A stretch of 64,000 nucleotides of DNA, taken from positions 4,092,001-4,156,000 of the forward strand of contig OZ244842.1 of assembly GCA_965220835.1 (NCBI GenBank), written 5' to 3'. The notes beneath the pieces are model-generated. The model worked only from the letters and a program-made list of their open reading frames with translations, was not told the origin of the DNA and ran no database searches. The translations under genes were made by a program, and so were the position numbers. This DNA comes from Azophilus sp965220835 (lineage in GTDB: Bacteria > Pseudomonadota > Gammaproteobacteria > Pseudomonadales > Azotimanducaceae). Below are positions 21,935 through 30,700 of the stretch, in pieces; positions within the stretch are counted from its first letter, which is position 1, and every line of letters begins with the position of its first letter.

Positions 21935-22020
21935 ATATGGGCATGCAGGATGTATATGGGCATGCAGAATGGGCATGCAGATTACGGGCATACAGATTAC
22001 GGGCATGCAGATTGGCAATG
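21935..22020 (+). repeat. Degenerate 15-bp tandem array between tRNA-Thr and tuf
   Basis: About five copies of GGGCATGCAGATTAC-like units, the first two preceded by TATAT. Units differ by single bases and small length changes. The array separates the intact tRNA-Thr from a tRNA-Thr fragment. Confidence 0.85.
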
Positions 22021-22034
22021 CAAATGGGTAACGC

Positions 22035-22056
22035 AGAGGTCATCGGTCCAAATCGA
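22035..22056 (+). pseudogene. tRNA-Thr 3'-half fragment
   Basis: AGAGGTCATCGGTCCAAATC matches the variable loop and T-arm of the tRNA-Thr (GGT) at 21857-21932 with one substitution, and continues with one base missing. No acceptor or anticodon arm remains. It looks like a leftover from tandem duplication of the tRNA. Confidence 0.65.
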
Positions 22057-22167
22057 AAGGTGATTGCCAAGAGTAGTTGAGCGTCGCGCAGCGGCGTTTA
22101 GTTCGGTCCGTCGCTGGCGTTGACCGTCCCGAGGAGCAATCCCGAGGAGCAAAAGGAACAGGAAGTC

Positions 22168-23358
22168 ATGGCGAAGGAGAAGTTTGAGCGCACCAAACCG
22201 CACGTTAACGTTGGCACGATTGGCCACGTTGACCACGGCAAGACGACGCTGACGGCGGCGCTGACGAAGGTCTGCGCGGCGGCGCGGGGGGGCGAGGTTC
22301 GGGAGTTCGACCAGATCGACAACGCGCCGGAGGAGCGCGAGCGCGGCATCACGATCGCGACGTCGCACGTGGAGTACGAGAGCGACGCGCGCCACTACGC
22401 GCACGTTGACTGCCCGGGCCACGCGGACTACGTGAAGAACATGATCACCGGTGCGGCGCAGATGGACGGCGCGGTGCTGGTGGTGTCGGCGGCGGACGGG
22501 CCGATGCCGCAGACGCGCGAGCACATCCTGCTGTCGCGCCAGGTTGGCGTGCCGCGGATCGTGGTCTACATGAACAAGGCGGACATGGTTGACGACGAGG
22601 AGCTGGTTGAGCTGGTTGAGATGGAGGTGCGCGAGCTCCTGGACCAGTACGAGTTCCCCGGCGACGAGACGCCGATCATCGTGGGCAGCGCGCTGAAGGC
22701 GCTGGAGGGCGACGAGGGCGAGCAGGGCATGGGCTCGATCCAGGCGCTGCTGGACGCCTTGGACAGCTACATCCCGGAGCCGGAGCGGCCGGTTGACCAG
22801 CCTTTCCTGATGCCGATCGAGGACGTGTTCTCGATCTCGGGCCGCGGCACGGTGGTGACGGGGCGGATCGCGCGGGGCGTGGTGAAGGTTGGCGACGAGG
22901 TGTCGATCGTCGGCATCAAGGAGACGCAGCAGACGACCTGCACGGGGGTTGAGATGTTCCGCAAGCTGCTGGACGAGGGCCGTGCGGGCGAGAACGTTGG
23001 CGTTCTGCTGCGGGGCACGAAGCGCGACGAGGTTGAGCGGGGCCAGGTTCTGGCGGTTCCGGGCAGCATCACGCCGCACACGGGTTTCGACGCGGAGGTT
23101 TACGTGCTGTCGAAGGACGAGGGGGGTCGCCACACGCCGTTCTTCCAGGGCTACCGGCCGCAGTTCTTCTTCGAGACGACGGACGTGACGGGGACGGTGG
23201 AGCTGCCGTCGGGCGTTGAGATGGTGATGCCGGGTGACAACGTGAACATGGCGGTGTCGCTGATCTCGCCGATCGCGATGGAGGAGGGCCAGCGCTTCGC
23301 GATCCGCGAGGGCGGGCGAACCGTCGGCGCCGGCGTGGTCACCAAAATCACTACCTAA
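22168..23358 (+). CDS. tuf: Elongation factor Tu, copy 1
   Basis: The 396-residue GTPase brings aminoacyl-tRNA to the ribosome. G-motifs are intact: P-loop GHVDHGKTTLTAAL, switch I RGITIATSHVEYES, DCPGHADYVKNM, NKADMVD and GSALKALEG, followed by domains II and III. ATG 22168 follows an AGGAACAGGAAG ribosome-binding site; the upstream open frame is not coding. The protein is identical to the copy at 39549 and the genes differ at only about a dozen synonymous positions. Codon use (Thr mainly ACG, Ala mainly GCG, frequent GTT) is unlike fusA and rpoB, except in the last 15 codons. A 12-base CCCGAGGAGCAA is doubled just upstream. Confidence 0.98.
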   Translation: MAKEKFERTKPHVNVGTIGHVDHGKTTLTAALTKVCAAARGGEVREFDQIDNAPEERERGITIATSHVEYESDARHYAHVDCPGHADYVKNMITGAAQMDGAVLVVSAADGPMPQTREHILLSRQVGVPRIVVYMNKADMVDDEELVELVEMEVRELLDQYEFPGDETPIIVGSALKALEGDEGEQGMGSIQALLDALDSYIPEPERPVDQPFLMPIEDVFSISGRGTVVTGRIARGVVKVGDEVSIVGIKETQQTTCTGVEMFRKLLDEGRAGENVGVLLRGTKRDEVERGQVLAVPGSITPHTGFDAEVYVLSKDEGGRHTPFFQGYRPQFFFETTDVTGTVELPSGVEMVMPGDNVNMAVSLISPIAMEEGQRFAIREGGRTVGAGVVTKITT

Positions 23359-23416
23359 TCCATGCAGTGACGCGTGCTCCAATCATTGACACATTCTCCA
23401 CTTATTGACAGAAGCA

Positions 23417-23492
23417 AGGCCAGTAGCTCAATCGGCAGAGCAGCAGTCTCCAAAACTGCAGGTTGGGGGTTCGATTCCCTCCTGGCCTGCCA
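23417..23492 (+). tRNA. tRNA-Trp (CCA)
   Basis: 76 bases, acceptor AGGCCAG, anticodon loop CTCCAAA giving CCA, T-loop GGTTCGATTCC and encoded CCA. It lies between tuf and secE as in most Gammaproteobacteria. Confidence 0.97.
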
Positions 23493-23552
23493 ATGCCTCG
23501 CCGCGATGATTCGGCGAGGGTGGTTGGCAACTCAACAAACTCCGTCCATTAG

Positions 23553-23993
23553 GTGGCGGTGCGAGATCTGATGGCGCAAGGATTGACCAAAAGAGCCGCA
23601 GGAACTGATGGCAGAAAGCTAGCGAGCGGCGGCGCTGACGCGACCGTCGGCGGTGGGCTGGATTGGCTGAAGTGGCTCATTGCCGTCGCTCTGCTGGGCT
23701 TGGGCGTGTTCGGCAACTGGTACTACCAGGACGAGTCGCTGTTGATGCGCGTCATTGGGATGATTGGCGTTGCCGGCGTTGCCGTCGGCATTGCGCTGCA
23801 AACCCAAAGGGGCGCAGCCATCTGGGCCTTGCTCAAGGAGGCGCGCGGCGAAATTCGACGGGTGGTTTGGCCAACCCGCGATGAAACCCTGCAGACCACC
23901 GTCATTGTCTTGGCGCTGGTGCTGGTCTTCGCCTTGATTCTTTGGATGCTCGATTCGGCGTTGAGCTGGTTGGTCTCCTCGGTTATCGGCTAG
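23553..23993 (+). CDS. secE: Preprotein translocase subunit SecE
   Basis: A three-helix inner-membrane subunit that clamps SecY. Helices are LKWLIAVALLGLGVFGNWYY, LLMRVIGMIGVAGVAVGIAL and the essential C-terminal one (TTVIVLALVLVFALILWMLD), preceded by the conserved amphipathic segment LLKEARGEIRRVVWPTRDET. The length (up to 146 residues) resembles the three-helix E. coli form. The start is GTG 23553 or ATG 23571; neither has a strong Shine-Dalgarno. It sits directly upstream of nusG in the usual pair. Confidence 0.95.
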   Translation: MAVRDLMAQGLTKRAAGTDGRKLASGGADATVGGGLDWLKWLIAVALLGLGVFGNWYYQDESLLMRVIGMIGVAGVAVGIALQTQRGAAIWALLKEARGEIRRVVWPTRDETLQTTVIVLALVLVFALILWMLDSALSWLVSSVIG

Positions 23994-24021
23994 CGCCGGA
24001 CATCGGATGAAAGAGCCGTTC

Positions 24022-24555
24022 ATGGGCAAGAAATGGTATGTCGTGCACGCGTACTCGGGCTTCGAGAACAATGTGGCGCGGGCGCTTGGGGAGCGAATCG
24101 AACTGTCGCCGCACAAGGACCATTTCGGGCGCATACTCGTGCCGGCGGAGAAGGTGGTGGAAATGCGGGCCGGGCAGAAGCGCCGCAGCGAGCGCAAGTT
24201 CTTTCCCGGCTACGTCTTGGTGGAGATGGAACTCACTCAGGAAACCTGGCATCTGGTCAAGCAGACCCCTAGGGTCATGGGGTTCATCGGCGGCACGGCC
24301 GACAATCCCGCGCCGCTGTCGCCCAAGGAGGCGGACGACATCCTGGCGCGCGTTGAAGCGGGCACCGGCAAGGCTGCGCCCAAGGTGGTCTTCGAGCCGG
24401 GCGAGGTGGTGCGGGTCATTGATGGGCCCTTTAATGATTTCAGTGGCTATGTTGAGGAAGTGAACTACGAGAAGAGCCGGCTGCATGTGGCGGTGACCAT
24501 ATTTGGTCGCTCGACGCCGGTGGAGCTCGACTTCGGACAGGTGGAGAAAGGTTAA
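24022..24555 (+). CDS. nusG: Transcription termination/antitermination protein NusG
   Basis: 177 residues from ATG 24022 (GAAAGAG upstream; ATG 24007 would add five). The NGN domain starts KKWYVVHAYSGFENNVARAL and includes RKFFPGYVLVEMEL and VKQTPRVMGFIGG. The C-terminal KOW domain is PGEVVRVIDGPFNDFSGYVE to RSTPVELDF. It binds the RNA polymerase clamp and couples to Rho or ribosomal S10. It follows secE by 28 bases. Confidence 0.96.
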   Translation: MGKKWYVVHAYSGFENNVARALGERIELSPHKDHFGRILVPAEKVVEMRAGQKRRSERKFFPGYVLVEMELTQETWHLVKQTPRVMGFIGGTADNPAPLSPKEADDILARVEAGTGKAAPKVVFEPGEVVRVIDGPFNDFSGYVEEVNYEKSRLHVAVTIFGRSTPVELDFGQVEKG

Positions 24556-24749
24556 AGGCTGCTGCTGGAGGCTAAGGACGCAAAGCCTTAAAGCAATGGC
24601 AGGGTGGTCGTCGGGCGTGAGGTTGGCCAATTGGGCAACTGCTTCCGGCAACCAAGTAGAAAAAGTAGTTCGCTGCCCGCGCAAACGGGGAGCTCAATAA
24701 GCGGCCGAACTGCCGCGTTATGGGCGCTGGCACCCGAGGAGATAAGTAG
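24556..24749 (+). promoter_or_regulatory. Leader between nusG and rplK
   Basis: 194 bases without a gene. By position it should hold the L11-operon promoter and the L1-binding translational operator, but I cannot point to the L1 site with confidence. GAGGAGATAAGTAG directly precedes the rplK ATG. Confidence 0.4.
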
Positions 24750-25208
24750 ATGGCAAGAAAAGTCATGGCCTATGTCAAGCTGCAGGTACCGGCAGGACAG
24801 GCCAATCCCAGCCCCCCCGTCGGTCCGGCCCTAGGCCAGCACGGCGTCAACATCATGGACTTCTGCAAGGCCTTCAACGCCCAGACCCAGAGTCTGGAGC
24901 AGGGCTTGCCGATCCCTGTGGTCATCACCGTTTACGCGGACCGCAGCTTCACCTTCATTACCAAAACCCCTCCGGCATCGGTGCTGCTCAGAAAGGCGGC
25001 CGGCATCGACAAGGGCAGCGCCACCCCCAACACGGTCAAGAAGGGCACCGTCACGCGCAGCCAACTTGAGGAAATCGCCAAGCTGAAGGACCCCGATCTC
25101 ACCGCCGCGGATCTCGACGCCGCCGTGCGCACCATCGCCGGCAGCGCCCGCAGCGCAGGCATCGAAGTGGTGGAATCCGGAGATGCGGCAATTGCGGAGG
25201 GCGCGTAA
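24750..25208 (+). CDS. rplK: 50S ribosomal protein L11
   Basis: 152 residues, about ten more than in E. coli, mainly a C-terminal extension (ESGDAAIAEGA). Conserved blocks: KLQVPAGQANPSPPVGPALG, GVNIMDFCKAFN, ITVYADRSFTFI and the rRNA-binding C-domain LKDPDLTAADLDAAVRTIAG. First gene of the L11-L1 pair; one base separates its stop from the rplA ATG. Confidence 0.97.
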   Translation: MARKVMAYVKLQVPAGQANPSPPVGPALGQHGVNIMDFCKAFNAQTQSLEQGLPIPVVITVYADRSFTFITKTPPASVLLRKAAGIDKGSATPNTVKKGTVTRSQLEEIAKLKDPDLTAADLDAAVRTIAGSARSAGIEVVESGDAAIAEGA

Positions 25209-25209
25209 A

Positions 25210-25905
25210 ATGGGCAGGTTGAGTCGTCGCAGGCAGGCCATTGCCGAGGCCGTGGACCAAGGCAAGTTCTACCCCATTGACGAGGCGGTGGGCTTGCTCT
25301 CCGAGTTGTCCAAAGCCAAGTTCAAGGAGAGTTTTGACGTATCCGTAAACTTGGGCGTCGATGTGCGCAAGTCCGACCAAACGCTTCGGGGCGCCAGCAC
25401 GCTGCCCCACGGCACGGGCAAGTCGGTGCGCGTGGCGGTCTTCGCCCAAGGCGAGAGTGCCAACCAGGCCGAAGCCGCAGGGGCGGATGCGGTCGGGCTT
25501 GACGAGCTTGCGGAGCGAATCAAGGGCGGCGACCTGAATTTTGACGTGGTCATCGCCACGCCGGACGCGATGCGCGTGGTCGGCCCCTTGGGTCGCGTGC
25601 TCGGTCCGCGGGGGCTGATGCCCAACCCGAAGACCGGCACCGTCACCGCGGATGTGGAGACGGCGGTCAAAAGCGCCAAGGCGGGCCAAGTTCGGTTCCG
25701 CACCGATCGGGGCGGCATCGTGCATGGCAGCGTCGGGCAAGTGGGCTTCTCAGCGGTCCAAATCAAGGAAAACTTGGAGACGCTGGTGGCGGATTTGAAG
25801 AAATCGCGGCCGGCCTCTGCAAAAGGCGTGTATCTCAAGAAAATCACGCTATCGACAACGATGGGGCCAGGTCTGGCCATAGATCAAGCGTCGTTGGAGG
25901 TTTAG
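25210..25905 (+). CDS. rplA: 50S ribosomal protein L1
   Basis: 231 residues from ATG 25210 (the frame is open further upstream inside rplK). Hallmarks are KFKESFDVSVNLGVDVRKSD, the block GPLGRVLGPRGLMPNPKTGT and the end ITLSTTMGPGLAIDQASL. L1 forms the E-site stalk and represses its own operon in E. coli. Its GGGCGCGTAAA upstream lies within the end of rplK, suggesting translational coupling. Confidence 0.97.
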   Translation: MGRLSRRRQAIAEAVDQGKFYPIDEAVGLLSELSKAKFKESFDVSVNLGVDVRKSDQTLRGASTLPHGTGKSVRVAVFAQGESANQAEAAGADAVGLDELAERIKGGDLNFDVVIATPDAMRVVGPLGRVLGPRGLMPNPKTGTVTADVETAVKSAKAGQVRFRTDRGGIVHGSVGQVGFSAVQIKENLETLVADLKKSRPASAKGVYLKKITLSTTMGPGLAIDQASLEV

Positions 25906-26003
25906 CGGCCTTCCATTGGCGCCTCCTGCGGTCGAACGCGGAGCGCAGCGCTCACCTAAACCGACACGCGAAACCATCAAGCGGAACAACAAGGCGGAAT
26001 CAA

Positions 26004-26858
26004 GTGGCTCTCAGGCTGGAACAAAAGCAGACAATCGTCGCCGAAGTGGGCGCCGAAGCGCGCAAGGCGCACTCGGCCGTGTTGGCGGACTTCCGCGGCT
26101 TGACCGTGGTTGACATGACTGAATTGCGCGCCAAGGCGCGTCGGGAAGGCGTGTACCTCCGTGTGGTTCGCAATTCCCTGGCGCGCCGCGCGGTCGCCGG
26201 CACCGACTACGAGTGCTTGAACGACGCCCTTGAGGGGCCGACCCTGCTGGCTTTGTCTTTGGACGAACCGGGCTCGGCGGCTCGCCTGATTAAGGCTTGC
26301 GCCGACGAATATGAAGCCCTTGAAGTGAAGGCGCTGGCCATTGGCGGCACCTTGCTCGCGGCCAGCGAAATTGACCGGGTCGCGAAACTCCCCACCCGTT
26401 CCGAAGCGCTCGCCCTGTTGATGAGCGTCATGCTGGCGCCTGCGGCCAAGCTGGTCAGAACCTTGAACGAGGTGCCGGCTAAGCTGGTGCGCACCTTGGC
26501 GGCGGTCAGCGAGGCGAAGTCCGCGCACGGGGGCGCGCAAACGGGCGCGCAGGCTGAAGACGCCTCGGAAGCCGAGGCCTCGCAAGCTGAAGCCTCGGAA
26601 GCGGAGGCTACGGAGGCAGTGGAAGCCGAGGCCGTGGAAGTGGAATCCGCGGACGAGTCGTCCGCGAGCGAAGATTCCGCGGACGTGAAGCCGGTGAATG
26701 AGCAGGCCGCGGACAAGGTGTCCGCGGACGAGGCGTCCTCGGACGTGAAGCCCGAGAAAGAGCAGGCTGCGAAAAAGCAGGCTGCGAAAAAGCGGGCCGC
26801 GAAAAAGCAATCCGAAAAAGCCAGCGCACAAGACGCGCAACCTAAGGGCGACGACTGA
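26004..26858 (+). CDS. rplJ: 50S ribosomal protein L10 with a long charged tail
   Basis: Residues 1-170 are a normal L10: LEQKQTIVAEVGAEARKAHS, LADFRGLTVVDMTELRAKAR, VVRNSLARRAV and the L12-binding C-terminal helix ALALLMSVMLAPAAKLVRTL. Residues about 172-284 are an added low-complexity tail: an acidic Ala/Glu/Ser part (EAEASQAEASEAEATEAVEA), then an alternating acidic/Lys part, ending with AAKK repeats and KGDD. Typical L10 has about 165-175 residues. The start is GTG. The 98-base gap to rplA is the place of the L10 leader. Function in the L10(L12) stalk is expected; the tail's role is unknown. Confidence 0.94.
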   Translation: MALRLEQKQTIVAEVGAEARKAHSAVLADFRGLTVVDMTELRAKARREGVYLRVVRNSLARRAVAGTDYECLNDALEGPTLLALSLDEPGSAARLIKACADEYEALEVKALAIGGTLLAASEIDRVAKLPTRSEALALLMSVMLAPAAKLVRTLNEVPAKLVRTLAAVSEAKSAHGGAQTGAQAEDASEAEASQAEASEAEATEAVEAEAVEVESADESSASEDSADVKPVNEQAADKVSADEASSDVKPEKEQAAKKQAAKKRAAKKQSEKASAQDAQPKGDD

Positions 26859-26987
26859 ATCCACTTGGAAACGGCGCACCCACGGCTTGAAATTGAAAAC
26901 TGGCCATCCTCAAGGCCCAACGGCCGGGAGCAAAAAGCCCGGAACCAACAGGAAATACAACAGGAAACACAAAAGGAGATCAAAACT

Positions 26988-27371
26988 ATGGCTTTGTCCA
27001 AAGACGACATCCTGAACGCCATTGCCGACATGAGTGTCATGGAGGTGGTGCAGCTCGTTCAGTCCATGGAAGAGAAGTTCGGCGTATCCGCCGCAGCGCC
27101 AGTTGCGGTTGCGGCGGCGGGCGCCGGCGATGGCGGCGCCGAGGCAGCCGCTGAGGAGCAGAGCGAGTTCGATGTCGTGCTAAGCGTCATTGGCGACAAG
27201 AAAGTCAACGTGATCAAGGTGGTGCGCACGATCACCGGGCTCGGCTTGAAGGATGCCAAGGGCTTGGTGGATGGCGCGCCATCGACCGTCAAGGAAGGCG
27301 TCGCCAAGGAAGAGGCCGAGGAAATCAAGAAGCAGCTAGAGGAAGCGGGTGCCCAAGCCGAGTTGAAGTAG
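26988..27371 (+). CDS. rplL: 50S ribosomal protein L7/L12
   Basis: 127 residues from ATG 26988, preceded by AAAAGGAGATC; the open frame upstream is not coding. N-terminal dimerisation domain ALSKDDILNAIADMSVMEVV, Ala/Gly hinge (AAPVAVAAAGAGDGG) and the C-terminal factor-binding domain KKVNVIKVVRTITGLGLKDA with APSTVKEGVAKEEAEEIK. The stalk protein recruits EF-G and EF-Tu. Upstream bases contain CAACAGGAAA twice, another small duplication. Confidence 0.97.
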   Translation: MALSKDDILNAIADMSVMEVVQLVQSMEEKFGVSAAAPVAVAAAGAGDGGAEAAAEEQSEFDVVLSVIGDKKVNVIKVVRTITGLGLKDAKGLVDGAPSTVKEGVAKEEAEEIKKQLEEAGAQAELK

Positions 27372-27783
27372 CTTGGCTGGTTCGGTGCATCACGTGGAGA
27401 CGGCTTCACGGCCAACCGGTCGTGACTTGGTCGTCAGCGGCGAGCTGTTCCTAGGCAATCCCAAGGCGCCGAGTCCGGCGGGCAGCCGGTGCCCGAATGC
27501 CCGCCTATGGCGCCTTGCCGGCGCGGTCCACGGCTTCATCACCACCCTGCCGTTCCCCGGAAGGGGACCTGGCCGAGTGTCCGCGCGGCAAAAGCCCTTG
27601 CGGCACAGGTCGCTGCAGCGGCAATGGTTGCAGCGGCAATGGTTGCAGCGGAAATGGCTGCAGCGGAAATCGTTGCGGCAAAGTCCCTTTGCGCAAAAGC
27701 CGATGCGGCAAGAGCCCTTGTTTGAGAGACAAGAGAATTGAAAGACAAGGGAATTGAAAGACAAGAGAATCCGGGAGATTCGA
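27372..27783 (+). other. rplL-rpoB intergenic region with two tandem repeat arrays
   Basis: 412 bases, no gene. Array 1 (27615-27674) is four 15-base units, GCAGCGGCAATGGTT-like. Array 2 (27727-27770) is three 16-base units, AGACAAGAGAATTGAA-like, ending 13 bases before the rpoB ATG. In E. coli this interval holds the attenuator and RNase III site that set the L12:RNAP ratio; no clear terminator hairpin is visible here. GGGAGAT is the rpoB ribosome-binding site. Confidence 0.8.
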
Positions 27784-30700
27784 ATGGCGTATAGCTTTAC
27801 CGAGAGAAAGCGTGTCCGCAAGGACTTCGGCAAGATTGCCGAGTCCATGGAAATGCCCTACCTGCTGGCCATCCAAGTGGAGTCCTACGGCAAGTTTCTG
27901 CAGCGTGGCGTTCCCGCTGGCAAGCGGCGCGAAGTGGGCCTGCATGCCGCGTTTCGTTCGGTGTTCCCCATTGTCAGTTACTCGGGCAACGCGGCCCTTG
28001 AGTACGTTGACTACCAGCTCGGGGAACCGGCTTTCGACGTCAAGGAGTGCATCCTGCGCAGCATCACCTACGCTGCGCCGTTGCGCGTCAAGGTGCGCTT
28101 GATCATCTATGACCGGGAGTCGTCCAGCAAGGCGATCAAGGACATCAAGGAGCAGGAGGTGTACATGGGCGAAGTGCCGCTCATGACCACCAACGGCACC
28201 TTCGTCATCAACGGCACGGAGCGGGTCGTCGTTTCCCAGCTGCACCGCTCGCCGGGCGTGTTCTTCGACCACGACCGGGGCAAGACCCACAGTTCGGGCA
28301 AGCTGCTCTACTCCGCCCGGGTGATTCCCTACCGTGGCTCTTGGCTGGACTTTGAGTTTGACCCCAAGGACTGCGTGTTCGTGCGCATTGACCGCCGCCG
28401 CAAGCTGCCGGCGACGATCATTCTGCGGGCGCTTGGCTGCTCGAGCGAGGAGATGCTCGGCATGTTCTTCGACATGAACGTCTTCCACGTCAAGAAGAGC
28501 GGCTTCTCGCTGGACTTGGAGGCGGATCGGCTGCTTGGGGAAGTGGCGTCGTTCGACATCACCACACGCCAGGGCGATGTGATCGTGGAGGAAGGCAACC
28601 GCGTGACCAAACGCCATGTCAACCTGCTTCAGCAAAGCCGCATCAAGCGCTTGGACGTGCCTCGGGAGTACCTGCTTGACGGGGTGACGGCCGAGGATGT
28701 CATTGACGAGGAAACCGGCGAGATTCTGCTGCCGTGCAACTCCGTCATCACCGAGGAGGTGCTCGACAAGCTGCTGGAGATGGAAGTCTCGACGATCAAG
28801 ACCATCTACACCAACGAACTCGATTGCGGGCCCTACATCTCGGATACGCTGCGCATCGACCCGACCTCCAATCAGCTTGAGGCTCTGGTGGAGATCTACC
28901 GGATGATGCGTCCGGGCGAGCCGCCCACCAAGGAGGCCGCGGAGAACCTGTTCGAGAACCTGTTTTTCTCCAAGGAGCGCTACGATCTGTCAACGGTTGG
29001 CCGCATGAAGTTCAACCGCCGTCTCGGGCGTGGCAAGACCACGGGTGAGGGCGTCCTGTCCAGGGAGGACATCATCGATGTGCTCAAGATCCTCATCGAC
29101 ATCCGCAACGGCCGTGGTTCGGTTGATGACATTGACCATCTCGGCAACCGCCGGGTGCGCTCCGTGGGCGAGATGTCCGAGAACCAGTTCCGCGTCGGCC
29201 TGATCCGCGTGGAGCGGGCGGTGAAGGAACGTCTGTCGCTGGCCGAATCCGAGGGGCTGATGCCCCAGGACATGATCAACGCCAAGCCGGTGGCGGCGGC
29301 GGTCAAGGAGTTTTTCGGCTCCAGCCAGCTCTCCCAGTTCATGGACCAGAACAACCCGCTTTCCGAGGTCACCCACAAGCGGCGGGTGTCGGCCTTGGGG
29401 CCGGGCGGCCTGACCCGGGAGCGCGCCGGGTTCGAGGTTCGCGACGTGCATCCCACCCACTACGGGCGGGTTTGCCCCATCGAGACCCCGGAAGGTCCCA
29501 ACATCGGCCTGATCAACAGCTTGGCGGCCTACGCCCGAACCAACGAGTACGGCTTTTTGGAAACCCCCTACCGCAAGGTGGTGGAAGGCCAGGTCGCGGA
29601 CGAGATCGAGTACCTATCGGCCATCGACGAAGCGGAGTACGTCATCGCCCAAGCCAGCTCCCGGCTCGACGACGACGGCGCCTTTGCCGAGCCCTTGGTG
29701 GACGTGCGCCATCAGAACGAGTTCGCCAAGATGGAGCCGGACAACGTCAACTACATGGACGTCTCGCCCAAGCAAGTGGTCTCCATCGCCGCCGCGCTGA
29801 TACCCTTCCTGGAGCACGATGACGCCAACCGGGCGCTGATGGGGTCGAACATGCAGCGCCAGGCCGTGCCCACCCTGCGCACCGAAAAGCCCTTGGTGGG
29901 CACTGGCATCGAGCGCCACGTGGCCCGGGACTCCGGCGTCTGCGTCACCGCCAGCCGCGGAGGCGTGGTGGACAGCGTGGACGCCGGGCGCATCGTGGTG
30001 CGCGTGTCGGAGCGGGAAACCGAGGCCAACGAAGCCGGGGTGGACATCTACAACCTGATCAAGTTCACCCGTTCCAACCAAAACACCTGCATCAACCAGC
30101 GGCCCTTGGTGGCACCGGGCGACCAAATCGAGCCGGGCGACATTCTGGCCGACGGCCCCTCGGTGGACATGGGTGAACTGGCGCTCGGCCAGAACATGCG
30201 GGTCGCCTTCATGCCTTGGAACGGCTACAACTTCGAGGACTCCATTCTGGTCTCGGAACGGGTGGTGCAGGATGACCGCTTCACCAGCGTTCACATCCAG
30301 GAGCTGACGTGCATTGCGCGCGACACCCGGCTTGGCCCGGAGGAGATCACCAGCGACATTCCCAGCGTCGGCGTGGGCGCGTTGTCCAAGCTCGATGAGT
30401 CGGGCATCGTCTACATCGGCGCCGAAGTTGCCGCGGGGGACATCCTCGTGGGCAAGGTGACGCCGAAGGGCGAAACCCAGCTCACGCCGGAGGAGAAGCT
30501 GCTGCGGGCCATTTTCGGAGAAAAGGCCTCGGACGTGAAGGACACCTCCCTGCGGGTTCCCACCAGCGTCAAGGGCACGGTGATCGACGTGCGCGTGTTC
30601 ACTCGCGATGGGGTGGAGAAGGACGATCGCTCCAAGGCCATTGAGCAAGCCGAACTGGCGCAGATTCGCAAGGACCTCGACGATGAGCACCGCATCGTCG

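Noticed and set aside
21997..23382. A 461-codon open frame opposite tuf copy 1 (and a 494-codon one at 39399-40883 opposite copy 2)
   Set aside because: Both are Arg/His/Val-rich mirror frames caused by the GCG/ACG-rich codon use of tuf; no family resemblance and no ribosome-binding site.
27615..27770. Possible CRISPR-like arrays (this and other tandem repeats)
   Set aside because: Units are adjacent without unique spacers and are too short; no cas genes in the window.
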